Assembly: GCA_947630085.1 (NCBI GenBank)
Contig: CANRGP010000012.1
Location: 1 to 39,213, forward strand
DNA from: an uncultured Lachnospiraceae bacterium
GTDB taxonomy: Bacteria > Bacillota > Clostridia > Lachnospirales > Lachnospiraceae
Reading direction: 5' to 3'
Length of the DNA: 39,213 bases
In this document: positions 33,470-39,213 of the stretch, piece after piece
How positions within the stretch are numbered: position 1 is the stretch's first letter
Layout: each line of letters opens with the position of its first letter
Translations under genes and position numbers: made by a program
The notes under the pieces: generated by a model
What the model was told of the DNA's origin: nothing
What the model saw: the letters and a program-made list of their open reading frames with translations, nothing else
Databases searched by the model: none

Positions 33470-34784
33470 GAAGGTTGTGAAATTCGGCGGGAGCTCACTC
33501 GCCAGCGCCCGGCAGTTCAAAAAAGCGGCGAACATCGTACTTTCCGAAAAATCCAGACGGTACGTGGTCCCTTCCGCGCCGGGAAAGCGAAATGACAGCG
33601 ACGAGAAGGTAACGGATCTTCTCTATCAGTGCTACGACCTCGCAGCGGAGGGGGGCGCCTACAAGAAGGTGCTGAATCGGATCAAGGAGCGATTTGCCGA
33701 GATCATCGACGGCCTGGAGCTGAATATGAACCTGGCCTATGAATTTGACCGGATCGAGGAGAACTTTCTCAACAAGGCGGGCAGGGACTACGCGGCTTCC
33801 AGAGGAGAATATCTGAACGGCATGATTATGGCGCAGTTTCTGGGCTATGAGTTCATCGACGCGGCCGATGTGGTGTTCTTCCAGGAAAACGGCGTTTTCG
33901 ATTCGGAGAGGACGAACGTTGAGCTCGGGGAGCGGCTTGCCAATGTGGAAAGGGCCGTGATCCCGGGATTTTACGGATCCATGCCTGACGGCAGAGTGAA
34001 AACCTTCTCCAGGGGAGGTTCTGATGTGACCGGCTCCATCGTGGCCAGGGCGATCCACGCGGATATGTATGAGAACTGGACGGACGTATCGGGATTCCTT
34101 GTGGCGGATCCCCGCATTGTCCCCGATCCCCAGGTGATCGAGACGATCACCTACAGCGAGCTCCGGGAGCTGGCCTATATGGGGGCCAGCGTGCTTCATG
34201 AGGATGCCATTTTCCCCGTGAGGAGAGAAGGCATTCCCATCAATATCCGCAACACCAACAGGCCCAAGGACAAGGGGACCCTTATCGTGGAGAGCACCTG
34301 CAGGAAGGCGAGATATACCATCACCGGGATCGCGGGAAAGAAGGGGTTCTGCTCCGTGAACATCGAGAAGGCCATGATGAACGCGGAAGTGGGCTTCTGC
34401 CGCAAGGTCCTTTCGGTTTTTGAAAAATACGGAATCTCCATTGAACATATGCCTTCCGGGATCGACACCATGACGGTGTTTGTCCACCAGTCCGATTTTG
34501 AGGAATTTGAGCAGTCGGTGATCGCCGGGATCCATCGGGCCGTAGAGCCGGATCTTGTGGAGATGGAGTCCGACCTTGCCCTGATCGCGGTGGTGGGGCG
34601 GGGAATGAAGGCCGTCCGGGGAACCGCGGGACGGATCTTTTCCGCGCTGGCCCATGCCCATGTGAATGTCAAGATGATCGACCAGGGCTCCAGCGAGCGC
34701 AACATCATCATCGGCGTCAAGGACGCGGATTTTGAGGCGGCGATCCGGGCCATTTATGATATTTTTGTAACTATGGAGCTGTAA
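33462..34784 (+). CDS. Aspartate kinase
   Basis: 440-aa enzyme making aspartyl phosphate, first step of Lys, Thr, Met and diaminopimelate synthesis. KFGGSS (7-12) is the nucleotide site; SRGGSDVTGS (~184-193) the aspartate site. The C-terminal ~130 residues carry two ACT domains for feedback control (ITGIAGKKGF... and LIAVVGRGMKAVRG). The start at 33462 overlaps the preceding HD gene stop (ATGATTAA). I do not assign lysC against thrA-type isoforms. Confidence 0.93.
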   Translation: MIKKVVKFGGSSLASARQFKKAANIVLSEKSRRYVVPSAPGKRNDSDEKVTDLLYQCYDLAAEGGAYKKVLNRIKERFAEIIDGLELNMNLAYEFDRIEENFLNKAGRDYAASRGEYLNGMIMAQFLGYEFIDAADVVFFQENGVFDSERTNVELGERLANVERAVIPGFYGSMPDGRVKTFSRGGSDVTGSIVARAIHADMYENWTDVSGFLVADPRIVPDPQVIETITYSELRELAYMGASVLHEDAIFPVRREGIPINIRNTNRPKDKGTLIVESTCRKARYTITGIAGKKGFCSVNIEKAMMNAEVGFCRKVLSVFEKYGISIEHMPSGIDTMTVFVHQSDFEEFEQSVIAGIHRAVEPDLVEMESDLALIAVVGRGMKAVRGTAGRIFSALAHAHVNVKMIDQGSSERNIIIGVKDADFEAAIRAIYDIFVTMEL

Positions 34785-34803
34785 TCGGAAAGGCAGGAGA
34801 ACG

Positions 34804-36141
34804 ATGGGACATCTGACGACGAGAGACGCTTACCGGAACTTGAGCGACCGGATCAACTGGTTTACACAGGGAGCTCCGAAATCGGAGACGCTCTACAAGA
34901 TCCTCCAGGTACTCTATACGGAGAAGGAGGCCAAATGGGTGGCGCTGCTACCCGTCCGCCCGTTTACGATCAAAAGAGCCGCGAAGGTCTGGAACACCAC
35001 GGAGTACAAGGCGGAAAAGCTGCTGGATCATTTGTGCGACAAGGCCCTGCTGGTTGATTCCTGGCACAACGGCCAGCGGGAGTTCGTCATGCCGCCGCCA
35101 ATGGCAGGGTTCATTGAGTTTGCGCTGATGCGCACACGCGGAGACATCGATCAGAAATATTTGAGCGAGCTTTATTATCAGTATATGAACGTGGAAGAGG
35201 ACTTTATCAAGGATCTGTTCTATGCCACGGAGACGAAGCTGGGACGGGTATATGTCCAGGAGCCGGTTCTCGTAAACGACAAGACCAATCATATCCTGGA
35301 TTACGAGAGGGCAAGCCATATTGTGGAGGATGCGGAGTACATCGGCCTCGGCCTGTGCTACTGCCGGCACAAGATGTATCATGCCGGGCATCCCTGCGAG
35401 ATCAACGCGCCCTGGGATGTGTGCCTGACTTTCGACAACGTCGCCAGATCGCTGGCCCAGCACGGGGACTACTGCCGCCTGATCTCCAAGGAGGAGGCGA
35501 TGGACGCCCTTGAGCGCTCCTATGCGAGCAACCTGGTACAGATCGGCGAGAATGTGAGAGAGCACCCCGCGTTTATCTGCAACTGCTGCGGCTGCTGCTG
35601 CGAGGCGCTTCAGGCTGCCCGGCATTTCAGCCCCATGCAGCCGGTAGCAACGACCAACTATATTCCCGAACCGAATCCCGACAAATGCGTGGGATGCGGA
35701 AAGTGCGCCAAGGTCTGCCCGATTTTTGCCATTACGGTCGAAACCGGGGAGGACGGAAAGAAGAGGGCCACAGTCAATAAGGAGATCTGCCTGGGATGCG
35801 GCGTATGCGCCAGAAACTGCGCCCCCAAGGCGATCGAGATGAAGCGCCGGCCCGTGCAGGTCATCACCCCGGTCAACAGCACCCATCGTTTTGTGCTCCA
35901 GGCCATAGAAAAGGGAACCCTTCAGAACCTGATCTTTGATAATGAGGCATTTGCCAATCACAGGGCGATGGCGGCGGTATTCGGCACGATCCTCAAGCTG
36001 CCTCCGATGAAGCAGCTTCTGGCCAGCAAACAGTTAAAATCCGTATATCTGGACCGGCTCTTGTCCATCCAGCAGAAGCGTAAGCAGGAAGAAATGGATG
36101 AGAGGAAGGCGCGGAAGGCGGCCGAGACGCAGAGCCAGTAA
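34804..36141 (+). CDS. 4Fe-4S ferredoxin-type protein with N-terminal winged helix
   Basis: 445 aa. The N-terminal ~100 residues (LPVRPFTIKRAAKVWN ... AEKLLDHLCDKALL) look like a wHTH. A middle region holds LCYCRHKMYHAGHPCE and the unusual CNCCGCCC cluster (~260-267). Two standard [4Fe-4S] motifs follow, CVGCGKCAKVCP and CLGCGVCARNC (~297-342). It is probably an electron-transfer or redox-sensing protein; partner unknown. 19 nt after the aspartate kinase; C-terminus highly charged. Confidence 0.82.
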   Translation: MGHLTTRDAYRNLSDRINWFTQGAPKSETLYKILQVLYTEKEAKWVALLPVRPFTIKRAAKVWNTTEYKAEKLLDHLCDKALLVDSWHNGQREFVMPPPMAGFIEFALMRTRGDIDQKYLSELYYQYMNVEEDFIKDLFYATETKLGRVYVQEPVLVNDKTNHILDYERASHIVEDAEYIGLGLCYCRHKMYHAGHPCEINAPWDVCLTFDNVARSLAQHGDYCRLISKEEAMDALERSYASNLVQIGENVREHPAFICNCCGCCCEALQAARHFSPMQPVATTNYIPEPNPDKCVGCGKCAKVCPIFAITVETGEDGKKRATVNKEICLGCGVCARNCAPKAIEMKRRPVQVITPVNSTHRFVLQAIEKGTLQNLIFDNEAFANHRAMAAVFGTILKLPPMKQLLASKQLKSVYLDRLLSIQQKRKQEEMDERKARKAAETQSQ

Positions 36142-36156
36142 GGAAGCGGGAGCCGG

Positions 36157-36921
36157 ATGACAGAGATAAAAGAAAAACTGTTTGCCTATATCAGAAAAAA
36201 GTATCATGCGCCGCCCGAATATCTCTGGGCACGGTACCCGGATTATGCCGTGTTTCGGCACAGCGACAATCAGAAATGGTTTGCACTCTTTATGAATGTA
36301 TCGGGAGCAAGGCTCGGGCTGGACAGCAGGGACGCGGCGGAGATCCTGAACGTAAAAATGGGAGACCCTGTCCTCGCGGATATCCTTGTGCGGCAGGAGG
36401 GCTTTTTCCGGGGGTATCATATCAGCAGAGGAAACTGGATTTCGATTCTGCTGGATGGCACGGTTGCGTTCGAGGAGATCTGTAAATGGCTGGATGAAAG
36501 CTATATTGCCACGGCGTCCAGGGAAACAAAGCATCGGCTCAGGCCGCCGAAGGAGTGGATCATTCCCGCAAATCCCAAATATTACGATGTGCAGGCGGCT
36601 TTTGATGAATCGGAAGAAATAGACTGGAAACAGGGAAAGGGCATCAAGAGCGGCGACACGGTTTTTCTCTATGTCGCCGCCCCGGTATCCGCGATCCTCT
36701 ACAAATGCCGGGTGACAAAGACGGATATTCCTTTTTGTTTCGACAACGGAGAGGTCCATATGTCCGGCATAATGAAAATCCGGCTGATGAAACGCTACGA
36801 TCCCGATCGGTTTACTTTCGATGTCCTTGGAAAAGAATACGGGATCTTTGCGGTAAGAGGGCCGAGGGGGATCCCCGAAAGCCTGAGCAGGGCGCTGAAC
36901 CGGGAATTCCCGCAGGGATGA
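36157..36921 (+). CDS. YjbR/MmcQ-type domain fused to EVE/PUA-like domain
   Basis: 254 aa. The N-terminal half (~1-120) has the YjbR/MmcQ (CyaY-like fold) pattern: WFALFMNV, GFFRGYHISRGNWISILLDG. The C-terminal half begins EWIIPANPKYYDV and contains KSGDTVFLYVAAPVSAIL, an EVE/PUA-superfamily pattern of the kind that binds modified bases. The fusion is inferred from sequence feel; a profile search would settle it. 15 nt after the Fe-S gene. Confidence 0.75.
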   Translation: MTEIKEKLFAYIRKKYHAPPEYLWARYPDYAVFRHSDNQKWFALFMNVSGARLGLDSRDAAEILNVKMGDPVLADILVRQEGFFRGYHISRGNWISILLDGTVAFEEICKWLDESYIATASRETKHRLRPPKEWIIPANPKYYDVQAAFDESEEIDWKQGKGIKSGDTVFLYVAAPVSAILYKCRVTKTDIPFCFDNGEVHMSGIMKIRLMKRYDPDRFTFDVLGKEYGIFAVRGPRGIPESLSRALNREFPQG

Positions 36922-37015
36922 CGGATCGGTTCTGCCGTGCCGACCGCCCCGTGAATGTGTTCATAGCATCAGCCGCTTCGCGCTTTTTGGCGGCGGGCCC
37001 GCCGGAGAATAAACG

Positions 37016-37060
37016 GGGCGGACTTTTTCGACAGCTGTCGTGTCGAAAAAGTCCGCCCTT
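37016..37060. terminator. Very long perfect hairpin between YjbR-type gene and tRNA-Ala
   Basis: 18-bp perfect stem GGGCGGACTTTTTCGACA (37016-37033) and its exact complement (37041-37058), 7-nt loop, then TTT on +. It works as terminator for the + strand gene and probably for the minus-strand tRNA. Confidence 0.78.
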
Positions 37061-37071
37061 TCAGATGCGAG

Positions 37072-37144
37072 TGGAGATAACGGGATTCGAACCCGCGACC
37101 TCTGCGTTGCGAACGCAGCGCTCTCCCAGCTGAGCTATATCCCC
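37072..37144 (-). tRNA. tRNA-Ala, anticodon CGC
   Basis: 73 nt without encoded CCA. Acceptor GGGGATA / TATCTCC (one G-U), D-arm GCTC...GAGC, anticodon stem CTGCG/CGCAG with loop TTCGCAA (anticodon CGC, reading GCG), and T-arm GCGGG-TTCGAAT-CCCGT. All arms pair. The GCG-reading tRNA suits the GC-rich host. Confidence 0.95.
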
Positions 37145-37239
37145 GCAGCAAATTCTATTATAGCATGAGTTTTTGAAATTGCAACTGGTTTTTGTGGAAA
37201 AGTGCTAATGAAAAGCATATCTTTTTGTCAATGCGCGGC

Positions 37240-37268
37240 TTGCAAGGCACACAAAAAAGAATTATAAT
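37240..37268 (+). promoter_or_regulatory. Promoter of the polyphosphate phosphotransferase gene
   Basis: TTGCAA (37240-37245), 17 nt, consensus TATAAT (37263-37268), 50 nt before the start. Confidence 0.7.
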
Positions 37269-37317
37269 ATTATTATCTTTATGCCGGGTGCAGCAGATGA
37301 ATACGGGAGGTAACTTT

Positions 37318-38820
37318 ATGCTAGAGAAGATCGATCTGTCCAAAAAGGTGGACAAGGAAACCTACAAACAGGTTATGGAAGAAGAAGGAGAGCGCCTTGG
37401 CAGGCTCCAAAGGGAGTGCAAGGCGGCGGGGATCCCCGTGATCATTGTCTTTGAAGGTCTGGGGGCGGCCGGAAAAGGTGTACAGATCAACCGCCTTATC
37501 CAGGCCCTGGATCCGAGAGGGTTCTCGGTGTACGCGACGAACTCTTCCAACGAGGAAGCGCGGCTCAGGCCGTTCCTGTGGCAGTTCTGGACCAAGACCC
37601 CGGCGAAGGGCAGGATCGAGATCTTTGACTGCAGCTGGTATAAGAGCGTGACCGAGGACCGCTTTGACGGCGTGCTCCGCGAGAAGGATGTCCCGGGAGC
37701 CTACCAGGATATTCTTTCCTTTGAAAAGCAGCTTACTGACGACGGCACGGTCATCATCAAGCTCTTCCTGCATATTTCCAAAAAGGAGCAGAAGAAGCGC
37801 TTCAAGAAGCTCGAGAGCGCCAAGGAGACATCCTGGAGGGTGAACAAGCAGGATTGGAAGCGAAATAAGGAGTATGACGACTTCCTTAAGATTACGGAGG
37901 AGATGCTGGAGAACACGGAGACGGAGTATGCGCCGTGGACCATCATCGAGGCCACGGACAGGGATTATGCCGCCATGAAGATCCGCACGACTGTGACGGA
38001 GCGTCTGGCGTATGAGCTGGCCCGCAGAAAAGAGGGCGTCTCTCAGAAGGCGGAGAAAACGGTCCCGAGGCCCGCGGAGCGCTTCCAGAACGGCGTTCTC
38101 TCCGGCGTGGACCTGACCAAGTCCCTGACCCGTGAAGAATACAAAGAGAAGATCGACGCGCTTCAGAAGAAGCTGGAGACGCTCCACAGCGAACTGTACC
38201 GCCTGCGGATCCCGGTAGTCCTGGGATTCGAGGGCTGGGATGCCGGCGGCAAGGGAGGAGCCATCAAGAGGCTGACAAGCCACCTGGATCCGCGGGGATA
38301 TCAGGTGAACCCCACATCGGCCGCCAACGACGTGGAAAAAGTGCATCATTACCTGTGGCGCTTCTGGAACAATATGCCGAAGGGAGGCCATATCGCGATC
38401 TTTGACCGGACCTGGTACGGGCGCGTCATGGTAGAACGGATCGAGGGCTTCTGCACGGAGGCCGAGTGGAAGCGGGCCTATCAGGAGATCAATGAAATGG
38501 AATCCCATATGGCCAATTTCGGGGCCGTAGTGATCAAATTCTGGCTGCACATCGACAAGGACGAGCAGGAGAGGCGCTTTAAAGAGCGTATGGAGAATCC
38601 CGCCAAGCAGTGGAAGATCACCGATGAGGACTGGAGAAACCGGGAAAAATGGGATCAGTATGAAGCGGCGGTGGACGAGATGCTGGTAAGGACATCGACC
38701 ACCTATGCGCCGTGGGTCGTAGTTGAAGGCAATGATAAGCTTTATGCCAGGGTAAAGGTCCTTCAGACTGTGGTGGACGCACTGGAAAAGAAGATCAAAG
38801 AAGTTTCCGGAAAGGAATGA
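37318..38820 (+). CDS. Two-domain PPK2, polyphosphate:AMP phosphotransferase-type
   Basis: 500 aa; start 37318 with GGGAGG upstream. Two PPK2 domains in tandem (about 5-240 and 258-490), the class II layout that phosphorylates AMP with polyphosphate. Walker A-like motifs FEGLGAAGKG (~41-50) and FEGWDAGGKG (~300-309). The second domain keeps FDRTWYGRV(MVER), the lid/active-site signature, while the first reads FDCSWYKSVTEDR, so the N-terminal copy looks degenerate and may be non-catalytic. The role is ADP regeneration from polyphosphate. Followed after 16 nt by a flavoprotein gene. Confidence 0.9.
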   Translation: MLEKIDLSKKVDKETYKQVMEEEGERLGRLQRECKAAGIPVIIVFEGLGAAGKGVQINRLIQALDPRGFSVYATNSSNEEARLRPFLWQFWTKTPAKGRIEIFDCSWYKSVTEDRFDGVLREKDVPGAYQDILSFEKQLTDDGTVIIKLFLHISKKEQKKRFKKLESAKETSWRVNKQDWKRNKEYDDFLKITEEMLENTETEYAPWTIIEATDRDYAAMKIRTTVTERLAYELARRKEGVSQKAEKTVPRPAERFQNGVLSGVDLTKSLTREEYKEKIDALQKKLETLHSELYRLRIPVVLGFEGWDAGGKGGAIKRLTSHLDPRGYQVNPTSAANDVEKVHHYLWRFWNNMPKGGHIAIFDRTWYGRVMVERIEGFCTEAEWKRAYQEINEMESHMANFGAVVIKFWLHIDKDEQERRFKERMENPAKQWKITDEDWRNREKWDQYEAAVDEMLVRTSTTYAPWVVVEGNDKLYARVKVLQTVVDALEKKIKEVSGKE

Positions 38821-38836
38821 CACGGGAGCAGGCAGC

Positions 38837-39213
38837 ATGAGTATTGTCCGGATCATTGGCTGCGGCGCGGCCGGAATGGCGGCCGCGATCGCAGCGGCCG
38901 AGCAGGGGCATGAGGTCCATATATATGAAAAAAACGAAAAGCCGGGGAAGAAGCTCTACATCACAGGAAAAGGCCGCTGCAACGTGACCAACGACTGCGG
39001 TATGGATTCACTGATGCAGAACGTAGTGACCAATCCCCGGTTTTTATACAGCAGCTTTTCCGCGTTTACCAACCGGGACATGATGGAACTGCTTGAGCGG
39101 GGCGGATGCCCCCTGAAGACGGAGCGGGGCGGAAGAGTTTTTCCTGTTTCCGATCACTCGTCGGATGTGATCGCCGCCCTGGTCAGGCTGATGCGGAAGG
39201 CGGGCGTCCACTT
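38837..39213 (+). CDS. FAD-dependent oxidoreductase, HI0933/BaiN-like (3' partial)
   Basis: First 125 residues of a flavoprotein. GxGxxG Rossmann motif IGCGAAGMAAAIAAAEQG (8-25), then YEKNEKPGKKLYITGKGRCNVTN (GKKLxxTGxGRCNxTN), the signature of the HI0933/YhiN/BaiN family. Cut by the window's right edge. The start ATG 38837 has GGGAGCAGGCAGC upstream. Substrate unknown. Confidence 0.88.
   Translation, partial: MSIVRIIGCGAAGMAAAIAAAEQGHEVHIYEKNEKPGKKLYITGKGRCNVTNDCGMDSLMQNVVTNPRFLYSSFSAFTNRDMMELLERGGCPLKTERGGRVFPVSDHSSDVIAALVRLMRKAGVH

Noticed and set aside
36969-37151. 60-aa frame on - across the tRNA
   Set aside because: It consists of the tRNA-Ala and the terminator hairpin; the apparent protein is a common tRNA-derived artefact.
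37321-38856. 511-aa open frame on - opposite the PPK2 gene
   Set aside because: Antisense shadow of a clear two-domain PPK2 with promoter and ribosome binding site on +.
1-39213. CRISPR array
   Set aside because: No regularly spaced short repeats found.

Overview
The window is a boundary between a prophage and a bacterial chromosome. Bases 1 to about 15,350 are the tail, host-recognition and lysis end of a siphovirus-type prophage. The rest is chromosome of a spore-forming Clostridia, most likely a Lachnospiraceae relative. Evidence for that host is the GC-rich coding, the gene order yicC-gmk-rpoZ-rimO-pgsA-cinA, the DUF2953-gerW sporulation pair and a LysM-GH18 spore-cortex-type hydrolase. 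The phage part is visibly more AT-rich than the host part.

Prophage layout, all mainly on + : tail tape measure (5' end outside the window); a small membrane protein with its own promoter and terminator (moron-like); a small tail protein of the distal-tail position; a 740-aa tail hub/spike protein ending in a seven-cysteine tail; a radical SAM/SPASM enzyme 10 nt downstream; a 61-aa protein overlapping the enzyme; the tail fibre; then a tyrosine recombinase embedded among five silent alternative fibre 3' ends. A 137-aa tail accessory protein, a 39-aa XkdX-like protein and a CHAP-type endolysin follow. After the endolysin terminator the phage ends inside a UvrA-like gene whose N-terminal part is missing.

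Two systems stand out. (1) A shufflon-like fibre diversification locus: six fibre C-termini arranged as three convergent pairs. Each is preceded by a copy of an (a)aRcagcga site that keeps the reading frame (the L-N-S-E codons), and the recombinase gene lies among them. (2) A phage tail protein with a Cys/Asp/Ser-rich C-terminal extension, directly followed by a SPASM radical SAM maturase. This suggests that a structural tail protein carries a RiPP-like thioether-modified tip; an Fe-S or other metal-binding tip is the main alternative.

Host part: truncated uvrA-like gene, polysaccharide deacetylase, a secreted lipoprotein metallophosphoesterase with a pullulanase-associated (CBM41-like) C-terminal domain, rqcH on the minus strand, and then a long + strand run starting at a near-consensus promoter. 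That run is yicC, gmk, rpoZ, rimO, pgsA, cinA, two unknown genes, DUF2953, gerW, a 46-aa membrane protein, an L,D-transpeptidase-like protein and a LysM-GH18 protein. Next come an HD-domain protein, aspartate kinase, a wHTH/4Fe-4S protein, a YjbR-EVE-like protein, tRNA-Ala(CGC) on minus, a two-domain PPK2, and a flavoprotein cut by the right edge. No CRISPR array, IS element or rRNA was seen. No stretch longer than about 300 bases lacks a gene or an identified element.
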